From NCBI GenBank assembly GCA_024763595.1, contig JANTFK010000157.1, positions 1-7,326 on the forward strand: a DNA stretch of 7,326 nucleotides, in the 5' to 3' direction. Positions 1 through 6,933 of this stretch are shown piece after piece. Position numbers and translations under genes: made by a program. Each line of letters starts with the position of its first letter. The stretch's first letter is position 1. The notes beneath the pieces were generated by a model, which was given only the letters and a program-made list of their open reading frames with translations, did not search any database and was not told where the DNA came from. The stretch is from Bacteroidales bacterium (GTDB lineage Bacteria; Bacteroidota; Bacteroidia; Bacteroidales; GCA-2748055).

Positions 1-675
1 CTCCCCCGGGATCTTATGCTGGTCGGCCAGGGTATTGTTATCATCCAGGTGAATGTGGACGGGTATCTGTTTCTCGTGCAACAAACGTACAGTATCCACC
101 AGCACTTCCTTATTTACATGGCAATGCCCCGTATCCAGCGCAATACCCATATTCTCATACCCCTGCTCACCGATAAGCCTTGCCCCTTCCTCTACGGTCA
201 GGATCAGATCGCTCTCCAGCATGTGAGCCGGCTCCAGTAAAAGCAGGGCATCCTTTTGAACCGCATAATCCACCAGTTCCGAAAGACTGGCATTCAGGTC
301 TGCCATCCCCTGTTTGTAACCCTGTCCGTACAGCGTACGGCCCGGACAGAGGCTCACTTTTCTGCAACCCAGGGCAAGCGAAGTATCTATACTTCGTTTA
401 AGGTATATGACACTATCCTTGCGGATGCTCTCAATGGGACTACATAAATTGGTGGGGTAACCAAACTGGGCAGGAATGAAACCGGATATCTCCACGCCTG
501 TCTCATCAATCACCTTTCTAACGGAGGCAACAGCTTTTGCGTCCATATCCCTGTAATAGGCATGCGGACGGCCTCCCCATATTTCAACGCCGGGATAACC
601 AATTTTCGCCCCTCTCCTGATCGTATCTTCAAGCCTGTAGTTATAGTAGAGCTTTGTTGAATAGCTTAATTTCAT
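1..675 (-). CDS. FrlC-like sugar isomerase/epimerase, 3' end cut by window
   Basis: This frame is open from an ATG at 675 to the window edge, giving 225 codons without a stop; roughly 50 C-terminal residues should lie outside. It belongs to the xylose-isomerase-like TIM-barrel family (AP endonuclease 2 fold) of metal-dependent ketose epimerases. The stretch EIWGGRPHAY at residues 31-40 closely resembles the same region of fructoselysine 3-epimerase FrlC. Probable metal ligands are E148 (in LLLEP), D181 (in ALDTGH) and H209 (in HIHLDDN); the fourth ligand would be past the edge. There is no signal peptide, so it should be cytoplasmic. The start lies 10 bp after the stop of the preceding epimerase gene, which indicates co-transcription. 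Family knowledge supports epimerisation or isomerisation of a sugar or sugar derivative, but the substrate cannot be read from the sequence, and fructoselysine specificity should not be assumed because no other frl gene is visible. Confidence 0.88.
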   Translation of the reverse strand, partial: MKLSYSTKLYYNYRLEDTIRRGAKIGYPGVEIWGGRPHAYYRDMDAKAVASVRKVIDETGVEISGFIPAQFGYPTNLCSPIESIRKDSVIYLKRSIDTSLALGCRKVSLCPGRTLYGQGYKQGMADLNASLSELVDYAVQKDALLLLEPAHMLESDLILTVEEGARLIGEQGYENMGIALDTGHCHVNKEVLVDTVRLLHEKQIPVHIHLDDNNTLADQHKIPGE

Positions 676-685
676 GGCGTTCAGG

Positions 686-1567
686 TTATTCTTCAGCAAT
701 TAATGCTTCGATCATGGCTTTCATTTTCACGGCCTCTTCCATAATATTATCAATGCCGCTGATGTCAACGACAATATAACCATCATAATTGACCTTTTTC
801 AGGGTATCGATGATATTTTTAAAATCAATATTGCCTTTACCCGGCTGGTAATGGTAGGGACGGCTGCCGTCATTATCCGACAGATGTACCAGTTTCAGGT
901 AGTTGCCCAGTTTATAGATGCCCAGATCCAGGTATTCACTGATGGCATGCGCATGGGCCACATCATAAACCATCCCGATGTTATCGAGGCCCGTATCTTT
1001 AAACAGGCATATGGTTCCGTCCACCGAAGAGATAAAATCGCCGGCTCTCATCTCCATGGCAAAGGTGAGTCCGTTCTCACTGGCAATGGCAGAAGATTTT
1101 TGCAGCTGGCTGATCACATAATCCCTGAGCTCGGACCACTGAAAACCTTCTGGAACATTCACCGATATGGATGGACCGCCATGGTAATAAGATGTTCGTT
1201 CTGCAGGCACCATTTCGGGTGGAAGATAAAAACAGTTGGTAATCATCTTTGCCCCTATGGAAGCTGTCATTTCGCAAATCCTCCTGAAATCTTTTACCGC
1301 CTGTTCACTTTTCGCCTTATCGAGCGAGAAAATATCATAGGTTACGGCCATGATACTGACAACATCCAGGTTCAGCTCCTTTGCCCGGTTAGTAATCTTA
1401 TCCCAATTGTCATCATAATCCTGGTATTCCCCGGCCACAATTTCCATTTCCATGGTATCAAAACCGGCATCAGTAATCTCTCCCATTACTTTGATAATAT
1501 TGTCAACAGTGGGAGGAAGACCATACTTCGTAATCGGAATCGTAAATCCGCATGTCACATTCATCAT
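686..1567 (-). CDS. Xylose-isomerase-like TIM-barrel sugar isomerase/epimerase
   Basis: A 293-residue cytoplasmic protein of normal length for the family, with no signal peptide. It has the usual layout of a metal-dependent sugar epimerase: E172 in FAMEM, D202 and H205 in YDVAHAH, H228 in LVHLSDND, then the PGKGNIDF loop at 242-249 that typically precedes the last barrel strands. The fourth metal ligand, normally Glu in a strand like 'GYVSVE', appears as D268 in GYIVVDIS. This is unusual and may shift metal geometry or substrate choice. The protein starts with two consecutive Met codons (1567 and 1564), and either could be used. It sits between the lipoprotein gene (57-bp gap) and the second epimerase (10-bp gap). 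The two epimerases look distinct rather than recent duplicates: this one lacks the EIWGGRPHA signature. The likely role is a step in breakdown of the sugar released by the lipoprotein; the exact substrate is unknown. Confidence 0.87.
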   Translation of the reverse strand: MMNVTCGFTIPITKYGLPPTVDNIIKVMGEITDAGFDTMEMEIVAGEYQDYDDNWDKITNRAKELNLDVVSIMAVTYDIFSLDKAKSEQAVKDFRRICEMTASIGAKMITNCFYLPPEMVPAERTSYYHGGPSISVNVPEGFQWSELRDYVISQLQKSSAIASENGLTFAMEMRAGDFISSVDGTICLFKDTGLDNIGMVYDVAHAHAISEYLDLGIYKLGNYLKLVHLSDNDGSRPYHYQPGKGNIDFKNIIDTLKKVNYDGYIVVDISGIDNIMEEAVKMKAMIEALIAEE

Positions 1568-1624
1568 AACTTAAATATTTAATAGGTAAATAGTTAATAT
1601 ATTATTTATCAAGTTACATTCCGG
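1568..1624. other. AT-rich intergenic gap within the probable operon
   Basis: These 57 bp between the lipoprotein stop codon and the first epimerase start are strongly AT-rich. I see no GC-rich hairpin followed by a T run, so nothing marks an end of transcription here. A secondary promoter is possible because of the base composition, but no good match to the Bacteroidota -33/-7 consensus (TTTG / TAnnTTTG) is present. Confidence 0.5.
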
Positions 1625-3880
1625 CTATTGCACCAGGCGAACCCGGGAAAACAGATCAATAACTTCTTCCTTCGATAAATCGAATTGTATATAGCGCCGT
1701 TTCCCGACAGGAACCGTAATACTTTCTGCACCTGCCTGTAGCGGGATCTCCAGGCCCGGTTCTTCAAATAATTGCACCTTACTGGAGGTTACGGGTAATT
1801 CCATCTCCCCATCACCGCAGGTATGCCAGTAAACAACCCACACCTTGTTGTGCCGGTTAAAAACAAATGCGCGAATCACCGCATGCTCTCCGGGTATGGT
1901 GAGGATCTGTTCACAGGGCTGCAGTTCCAGCTCCCCCTCTTCATCAAGAAGCAAAATATGTTCCTGTTCCTCATTGCGAAGGCTTAACTTCTGATCTTCT
2001 GTCAGCCAGTCTGTTGCACGTACCTCTTCCCACCTGCGTATCACTTCAAGGTTATCATCCGTTCTGGGATGACGTCTAAAATTTTCAATCTTACCTTCAA
2101 CGGATATAATGGAATTCCAGGCTGCAGCACGGCTGGTAATATATTCAAACATGTCGGGCTGCATACCGATGGTCTCTTTCCCGGGAACATTATAACTGGT
2201 CCAGCCAAAATCGATGGAACTAAAATCGTTGGCGATCAATTTGATCTCTGTCAGCGGAAATTTCCGGGTGGCTGCCTTCACAGTCTCGGGCGGGAAAACA
2301 TCAAATGCGTTTCCCCGGGTTAAAATGTGCCAGCCAAAATGTGATTTCTGTGCACCCTCGGCAAAGATGGATTTTGTTTTAAGCGCATTGTATACCACCA
2401 GTTGTGCCCTGGTCACATTATACCAGTAGGGAGGGTTCACGTCCTCCGCTCCATCGTAATAGATAAACCTGAATCCGCACTCCTCCACAATGTTGGCAAT
2501 TCTTTCCGCCACCTCCTGTTGTATATCGGTGTTTTGATTAAAACGGGCAAAAATCGGCCAGGTATCGATATCCAGCAATCCAAGAATCGCCCCCCGGTCC
2601 TGTTCTCCAGGCATGGTTTGCAGATCGCCCCTTACGCAGTTCAGAAACTGATAGGGTGGTGTGGTAGTGTATGTTTCATAGGAAATGATCTCCATACCGA
2701 TCTTTAATTTCCGTCTGCCCATTTCCAGGGTACAGCCTGCCGGATTCTCCTCCACCGTGATGGTTGTACTGCCTTTGTCCAGCGGTTCACGCAGGGTAAA
2801 ATACCTTCTCAGATTCAAACGGGTATCGGGAACAGGTATAACATACGGATCGTTGAGTGAGGCCTTATTGTAATGAATATGAAACCCCGGCAGAATACCC
2901 GCCTCACTGATCCTCCGGGTAACCTCCTTCAGGTCCTCTATGCCATTGGGATACTCGGGCCGCCAGGTAAAATGCCCCATAGAGCTGGCAAATGAAGAAT
3001 AATATATAATCATATGCCGGAAACCCGCCTTTTTGGCATAGGCAATATGCTCATCGATATTCTGTGTGGATACTACGCCGCGCGCAGCATAGTATGAGTG
3101 CCTGTACTCCTTGCTCCTTCTGCTCTCCACACCCAGGGGAAGATGATAGTCCCGTTCAACCCGGTCTATCCGGTCAAGCAGTTTACTTTGATCGGTGGTG
3201 ATCAATGCGGCCCCCACCTGTCCGGTTTTCACATCACGGTCGCCTCCTGCCTGGAAGATCCTGTATCCCACTCTCTTTTCCGCATCAATCCTGCAGGCCG
3301 GATCGGTGGCCAGCAGATTTACTGCCACCTGATCATCCCACATGACATTTAACCACTCGCCAAAATGAGTCCGCTCCTTTACCGGCAACTGCAAAAAGAC
3401 AAACTCATCAATCTGTGTTTTACGCGGGTCGCCTATTTTAGTGGCAACATGCTGTAATCTCTCCAGGGTAAAACCAATGTATTGATCTGTGATATTCAGA
3501 TGAATAACCGCCTCATAATCGGTCAGCTCAAAACGGGCTACCAGATGATCCCCTTCCCTGTATAAAGAATCTGCATCAAAAGTTTTGCGTTTAGCCGGAT
3601 AGGTGAGCTTGATCTCATTGTGATAGGGCATATCCTGGGTGATTGAAAATGCCGGTAAATGAATCCCTTCCATCAGGCACTCCTGCCCGGTTGACTTATG
3701 GATCAGGCTGCGGGCAGTCCCGTCATTTGCCAGTACAAGGCGCATCTCTGCATTCTCAATGACGATATCCGAACCGGCATCATTTTCATCAGGTCCCGTA
3801 CAGGCATAACCAGCGATTGAAAGCACAAACAGCAGCAGAAAACGGGTAACCCGGACTGTATTAAACAGATCATGTTTCAT
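1625..3880 (-). CDS. Secreted lipoprotein, TIM-barrel glycoside-hydrolase-like
   Basis: I chose the ATG at 3880 (751 residues), which gives a compact signal peptide (MKHDLFNT..., hydrophobic FLLLFVLSIA) ending at C27. An ATG at 3901 would add seven residues. The lipobox (GYAC) is atypical at -3, but the acidic stretch after the Cys (TGPDENDAG) resembles the surface-export signal of Bacteroidota lipoproteins. Residues about 38-250 look like a beta-sandwich, about 265-610 like an alpha/beta barrel, and about 635-740 like a C-terminal beta domain. A module at about 358-435 (IGMEIISY at 394-401, CVRG at 415-418) seems inserted in the barrel. Candidate catalytic acids at strand ends are D476 (FIYYDGAED), E508 (IFAEGA) and E595. 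I infer carbohydrate hydrolysis at the cell surface or in the periplasm. I cannot name a GH family, and a non-catalytic or lyase role is possible. It lies 42 bp after the regulator gene, in the same operon. Confidence 0.8.
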   Translation of the reverse strand: MKHDLFNTVRVTRFLLLFVLSIAGYACTGPDENDAGSDIVIENAEMRLVLANDGTARSLIHKSTGQECLMEGIHLPAFSITQDMPYHNEIKLTYPAKRKTFDADSLYREGDHLVARFELTDYEAVIHLNITDQYIGFTLERLQHVATKIGDPRKTQIDEFVFLQLPVKERTHFGEWLNVMWDDQVAVNLLATDPACRIDAEKRVGYRIFQAGGDRDVKTGQVGAALITTDQSKLLDRIDRVERDYHLPLGVESRRSKEYRHSYYAARGVVSTQNIDEHIAYAKKAGFRHMIIYYSSFASSMGHFTWRPEYPNGIEDLKEVTRRISEAGILPGFHIHYNKASLNDPYVIPVPDTRLNLRRYFTLREPLDKGSTTITVEENPAGCTLEMGRRKLKIGMEIISYETYTTTPPYQFLNCVRGDLQTMPGEQDRGAILGLLDIDTWPIFARFNQNTDIQQEVAERIANIVEECGFRFIYYDGAEDVNPPYWYNVTRAQLVVYNALKTKSIFAEGAQKSHFGWHILTRGNAFDVFPPETVKAATRKFPLTEIKLIANDFSSIDFGWTSYNVPGKETIGMQPDMFEYITSRAAAWNSIISVEGKIENFRRHPRTDDNLEVIRRWEEVRATDWLTEDQKLSLRNEEQEHILLLDEEGELELQPCEQILTIPGEHAVIRAFVFNRHNKVWVVYWHTCGDGEMELPVTSSKVQLFEEPGLEIPLQAGAESITVPVGKRRYIQFDLSKEEVIDLFSRVRLVQ

Positions 3881-3922
3881 CTTGTATCTTTTTTCTATCA
3901 TGTATCAATCCAAACCATTTGT

Positions 3923-4939
3923 CTATACTGAACTTTCCTTGCTAATCAATACAGGTGATGAATAAATCACCAGCGGTGATGTACTGTTTTCATCCTTATA
4001 GTTCCCCTGGACCCACATTCTGACCTTTCTACCCAGTTCAATCCATCCGGGATCTATGGAAGTAATGGAGGGAGAAACCACTTCGGTAATTTCAGAATTG
4101 TCGCAACTGATGATGGAAGCCTGTTGCGGGATCCTGATCCTGTTTGCTTTGAGCCGGGACAGCAGGTATACTGCCTCCATATCCTGCTCAGTCATGATAC
4201 CAACCGGATGACTGGTTTCATTGATGATGGATACCAGATGTTGCCAGTCGTGAATGATGCCATTCATGATACTGTTTTGAGATACGGCATTTTTAAAGGT
4301 ATCGCGCATCTTCGTAAAAATGGACTGATCTTCCGGGTTTCTTGAAAAATAGAATATCCGATCCAGGTTATTTTCCCGAAAATGGTTAACGGCAATCTCT
4401 ACACATGCTTCATAATTACATAAGAACACAGGCTCTTTTGGTGCAGCCGGAGCCTTATCTATCCATCCAATCTGGATACGGCGTTTAAAAGGTTTCAGTA
4501 CCTTATCGATCTCCTCCTCTTTCCCTGCAATGGGCACTACAAGAAGACGGTCGATGGCCTGCCGGGATATCAGATCTTCAAGCAAAACGGTCAGTTTTTT
4601 GTCTGACTGCCTAATTTCATTAACCTGGAAAGCTATATCTTCCTCCCTTTCATCAATCAGGCCCTGGTAGATGGGCTTGATGTATACACCATCAATTTTA
4701 CATAACAGCGCTACCCTGAAATTTACTTTATTCTGCGAAGCCACAAAATACCCCATGCCCTGCTTCGGCAGTAACTCCCCTCTTTGCACCAGGTTCTCCA
4801 GGCTCAGTCTGACTGTTTCCCGGCTGGCACTAAACTCCCTGGAAATCTGGGTAATGGAAGGAATGCGATCACCGGGAAGCCACACACCGTTCCGGATGTT
4901 TAACAATATCCAATTGCGTATGTTCTCTTTAAGTGACAT
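3923..4939 (-). CDS. GntR-type regulator with LacI-like sugar-binding domain
   Basis: This is a 338-residue transcription factor with an N-terminal GntR winged helix-turn-helix (residues 1-66) and a C-terminal periplasmic-binding-protein-like effector domain (about 74-338), the arrangement known from AraR. The DNA-binding part shows LPGDRIPS at 21-28, the helix-turn-helix ISREFSASRETVRLSLENL from residue 32, and the wing GMGYFV at 61-66. The segment ISCDNSEI...TSID at 277-296 matches the late core of LacI-type effector domains. I chose the ATG at 4939 because it starts right at the usual SLKENIRNWI helix; the in-frame GTG at 4972 would add 11 atypical residues and overlap the upstream ACTAT repeat. 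It is first in the probable operon with the lipoprotein and epimerases, so it most likely controls them and itself, with a carbohydrate as effector. Whether it represses or activates, and its ligand, are unknown. Confidence 0.9.
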   Translation of the reverse strand: MSLKENIRNWILLNIRNGVWLPGDRIPSITQISREFSASRETVRLSLENLVQRGELLPKQGMGYFVASQNKVNFRVALLCKIDGVYIKPIYQGLIDEREEDIAFQVNEIRQSDKKLTVLLEDLISRQAIDRLLVVPIAGKEEEIDKVLKPFKRRIQIGWIDKAPAAPKEPVFLCNYEACVEIAVNHFRENNLDRIFYFSRNPEDQSIFTKMRDTFKNAVSQNSIMNGIIHDWQHLVSIINETSHPVGIMTEQDMEAVYLLSRLKANRIRIPQQASIISCDNSEITEVVSPSITSIDPGWIELGRKVRMWVQGNYKDENSTSPLVIYSSPVLISKESSV

Positions 4940-4970
4940 TGTAGAATGATATATCAGGAATATATGCTGC

Positions 4971-4995
4971 ACTATACTATACTATACTATAGTAT
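4971..4995. promoter_or_regulatory. ACTAT tandem repeat merging into a perfect palindrome; probable operator
   Basis: Four perfect tandem copies of ACTAT (4971-4990) run into a perfect 12-bp palindrome, ATACTATAGTAT (4984-4995). It lies 32 bp upstream of the regulator's ATG, just downstream of a possible -7 element, and so probably covers the transcription start. Dimeric GntR factors bind short inverted repeats, often at their own promoters, so I infer an autoregulatory operator with TACTAT-like half-sites. Binding is not shown by the sequence alone. Confidence 0.55.
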
Positions 4996-4998
4996 GCG

Positions 4999-5007
4999 CA
5001 AATTTTA
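4999..5007 (-). promoter_or_regulatory. Possible -7 promoter element of the regulator operon
   Basis: Read on the minus strand this is TAAAATTTG, close to the Bacteroidota -7 consensus TAnnTTTG but with one extra base between TA and TTTG. The -33 region has only a TTTA-like match about 15 bp further upstream. A start about 7 bp downstream would fall inside the palindrome at 4984-4995, which fits repression by occlusion. This is a weak motif call. Confidence 0.3.
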
Positions 5008-5083
5008 CCAAACACTAAAATATAAACTATAATTCAATTATACAATAATACTTAGGGTAGACTTGTACTGAATTAGCAAGCCT

Positions 5084-5100
5084 TACTATGCAATACTATG
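5084..5100. repeat. Two TACTATG direct repeats, one helical turn apart
   Basis: TACTATG occurs at 5084-5090 and again at 5094-5100, a 10-bp period, about 90 bp upstream of the palindrome at 4984-4995. The word matches half of that palindrome, so this may be an auxiliary regulator site on the same face of the helix. It lies 27 bp downstream of the ceramidase-like stop codon, so chance similarity in AT-rich DNA is also possible. Confidence 0.4.
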
Positions 5101-5126
5101 AAATACCCGAAAAGGATCCCCTGTTA

Positions 5127-6626
5127 TCACAACATCTTCAGCATGGCATCCGCTTTTTCCTCATATATCTGCTGCCATCCCGGTGCCACCAGGCAGTCAC
5201 TGTCTTCCTGAGCCCCGCCAACGTTTCGAAGCTGTTCTGCGGTAGGGGTGTAGTAGATGTAGCCATTGGTATAACCGGCTACAAAAGTAAACTCATAGGG
5301 AGACATTTTCTTGATATTCAGCCCAATCTGAACACTTAATTCCCCCGGAAAGGTAAGCAGTACAAACGCTCCGATTCGGAGTCCTGTAATCCCGGCATCA
5401 ATCATCTCCTTACCGGAAGAGATACGTTCTGCCTGGTGTTTGCGTAACAGATCCAGGTTGATTTGATTCCTGGTCAGTTGTTCCATGATATGAATGTTTT
5501 GAATGTACTGACTCATGTTTCGCCGGTTTTCGGCATCAAGCTTCTCCAGGTCATCCCGGCCTATCGCTTTTTCATGCATATAAGCATGGGAATAATAAGA
5601 TGGAAATTCGTCTGACAGGCTGTATTTTACTACCAGAGGAATGAACGTTTTCAGATTAAGGCTCGTGCCTCTTAAAGCGTGAAGTAATCTTTCCTGTTCG
5701 GTTTCCAGGGAAGAGATGCGTTGTGCAAGATCGGCACGGGGCAGTTCGACCACTTGGTTTATAATCCTGATCCGGTTATCTCTTTTGCTGTCTATCTTCC
5801 TCAATGTCTGCAGCGTACTAAGACCCAGCATATTTCCCAGTGGCTCCGCATCCCGGGGATGATTTACATCTTTATACCATACCGGATTGATATCTCCGGC
5901 ACACCCCTGCAGGAACAGTGCGATTGCACCCTCACTCAGATTATCTTCAATCACCCTGGACGCAAAACCGGTAATATCTGCCGTATTACCCCCACCTGGA
6001 ACTCCCTGAATGGGGTGTACAGCAAAATTGTAAACCACGGCCAGGGTGCGTCCGTCTTTTCTGTCCAGCCTGAGAATACCTATTTCAGGATCAACCGGGC
6101 CAATACCGGAAACCTCTTCGTCGGGCACAAGCGAATATGCATGACGAACATCTGCTTCTTTGCCATCCTTCAGTTTCAGCCGCCGGTTCTCCATGATGCG
6201 GTCCTCATAACCGGTACCCACACCAGTATTCACAGGAACCATATGCTGAAAAGCTGCCTGCACCGCCTGAAAAATCCGTTTATCAACATCAGAACATACA
6301 ACACCGTGACAATGGCTGGCATTGATCAGAACGTTCCCGGACTTTATATGGAGCTCTTGCTCGATCCGCGAACGGACCTTGCCAAGATAGTCGTTACTGA
6401 TGTATCCAATCTCGCCTATGGCAACAGCATCAACCGAAACAATCACAACGGTTGTTGTACCACCACTCAAAACGAGTGCCCGTACATACAGACGGTCATT
6501 AACCGGACCTGCTACCGTATCGGTAATATCAATTTTAGCTGCGCCCGCTCTGAGTTGTGTTGCATTTGCATTACTCATCGTCAGAAACTCCGCAACAACC
6601 AATGCAAGAGAAAAAAAGACTTTCAT
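5127..6626 (-). CDS. Secreted neutral/alkaline-ceramidase-family protein, nucleophile Ser replaced
   Basis: A 499-residue protein starting with a signal peptide (hydrophobic FFSLALVV, probable cleavage after ANA at residue 22), so it is exported to the periplasm or beyond. It resembles the N-terminal catalytic domain of neutral ceramidases, which hydrolyse N-acyl sphingosines using zinc. I see the zinc-site motifs: SHCHG (H105, H107), NFAVHPIQG (H204), FPGEL (E429) and GYTNGYIYYTPTAEQ (a Tyr in 456-459). The nucleophile motif, GDVSPN in true ceramidases, is GDINP here (244-248), with N247 in the Ser position. The C-terminal immunoglobulin-like domain is absent and residues about 297-405 are charged and helical. 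I therefore infer a zinc hydrolase or binding protein of another specificity, not a proven ceramidase. It precedes the regulator on the same strand, 187 bp upstream. A MITE-like element lies just upstream of its start. A run of seven T at codons 3-6 is present. Confidence 0.82.
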   Translation of the reverse strand: MKVFFSLALVVAEFLTMSNANATQLRAGAAKIDITDTVAGPVNDRLYVRALVLSGGTTTVVIVSVDAVAIGEIGYISNDYLGKVRSRIEQELHIKSGNVLINASHCHGVVCSDVDKRIFQAVQAAFQHMVPVNTGVGTGYEDRIMENRRLKLKDGKEADVRHAYSLVPDEEVSGIGPVDPEIGILRLDRKDGRTLAVVYNFAVHPIQGVPGGGNTADITGFASRVIEDNLSEGAIALFLQGCAGDINPVWYKDVNHPRDAEPLGNMLGLSTLQTLRKIDSKRDNRIRIINQVVELPRADLAQRISSLETEQERLLHALRGTSLNLKTFIPLVVKYSLSDEFPSYYSHAYMHEKAIGRDDLEKLDAENRRNMSQYIQNIHIMEQLTRNQINLDLLRKHQAERISSGKEMIDAGITGLRIGAFVLLTFPGELSVQIGLNIKKMSPYEFTFVAGYTNGYIYYTPTAEQLRNVGGAQEDSDCLVAPGWQQIYEEKADAMLKML

Positions 6627-6658
6627 ATGACTGTAAGATTAATTTTCACAATGTTAAG

Positions 6659-6687
6659 GGCACCTCTAAAAACCTTTTTTTGGTGCC
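6659..6687. repeat. Hairpin at the left end of the MITE-like element
   Basis: GGCACC (6659-6664) pairs with GGTGCC (6682-6687), and inside them an A run (6668-6671) can pair with a T run (6676-6679). In a transcript entering the ceramidase-like gene from the element this stem would end about 32 nt before the start codon. No U tract follows on the minus strand, so it is not a standard terminator. Confidence 0.5.
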
Positions 6688-6837
6688 ATTGTTTGATATG
6701 AATGTAATTCAATTTTTTATACAAACCACAAATTTTCCTGCTAGACTTGTTTGATTTTTACATCCGCTTTCACATGATTTTTATACTGTAAAACTAAGCA
6801 ATAAACCGGGTAAAAGCAGTTTAATATATTAACAATC

Positions 6838-6854
6838 AGTTGATTATATCAACT
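6838..6854. repeat. Short palindrome inside the MITE-like element
   Basis: AGTTGAT (6838-6844) and ATCAACT (6848-6854) are perfect 7-bp inverted arms around a 3-bp centre, only a few bases inside the right terminal repeat. It could be a subterminal transposase site or an operator-like site. Confidence 0.45.
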
Positions 6855-6889
6855 TTGAGTTTTTAGAGGTGCCCTTAATGAAATCCACA

Positions 6890-6921
6890 CAGAGTGTCCG
6901 GGATATCTAGTTGACACTCTG
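6890..6921. repeat. Perfect 9-bp inverted repeat, 14-bp loop
   Basis: CAGAGTGTC (6890-6898) is mirrored by GACACTCTG (6913-6921). It lies 12 bp beyond the stop codon of the gene remnant and 11 bp outside the MITE-like element. Its position suits a transcription-ending hairpin for the remnant, but no T run follows. It may instead be an end of an older mobile element, since the TGTC...GACA form resembles IS termini. Confidence 0.5.
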
Positions 6922-6933
6922 GTCATAATAATC

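Larger units (their letters stand above)
6654..6878. mobile_element. MITE-like element with perfect inverted ends and TTAA flanks
   Basis: The two ends are a perfect 20-bp inverted repeat: TTAAGGGCACCTCTAAAAAC at 6654-6673 and its exact complement at 6859-6878. Because TTAA is present on both sides, the simplest reading is a 217-bp element (6658-6874) with 16-bp terminal repeats beginning GGGCACC and a TTAA target duplication; TTAA could instead belong to the repeats. The AT-rich interior has no coding frame of useful length, so it would need a transposase supplied by a full-length IS elsewhere. I do not recognise the IS family. It separates the ceramidase-like gene (start 28 bp away) from any original upstream promoter. 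A weak TAnnTTTG-like match on the minus strand (6789-6796) could let the element itself drive that gene. Confidence 0.75.

Noticed and set aside
851..1582. A 243-codon open frame on the plus strand.
   Set aside because: It is antisense to the first epimerase gene, whose metal-site motifs are clear; the plus-strand product is rich in residues typical of a mirrored reading.
4940..4972. GTG at 4972 as the start of the regulator.
   Set aside because: It would add 11 residues unlike the family's N-terminus and overlap the ACTAT repeat; the ATG at 4939 begins exactly at the expected first helix.
4971..5100. Repeats considered as a CRISPR array or satellite.
   Set aside because: The units are 5-7 bp without spacers of regular length, and no cas gene is present. 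A regulatory cluster explains them better.
5055..5108. Possible terminator after the ceramidase-like gene (GGGTA/TACCC outer pairs, CTTG/CAAG inner pairs).
   Set aside because: The stems are short and interrupted, the loop is long, and no T run follows on the minus strand.
6611..6617. Seven-base A run (T run in the coding strand) as a phase-variation tract.
   Set aside because: Seven bases is short for efficient slippage, and there is no sign that the gene is out of frame.
5721..6701. A 326-codon open frame on the plus strand.
   Set aside because: It lies antisense to the ceramidase-like gene, its product has no recognisable domain, and the minus-strand frame carries clear family motifs.
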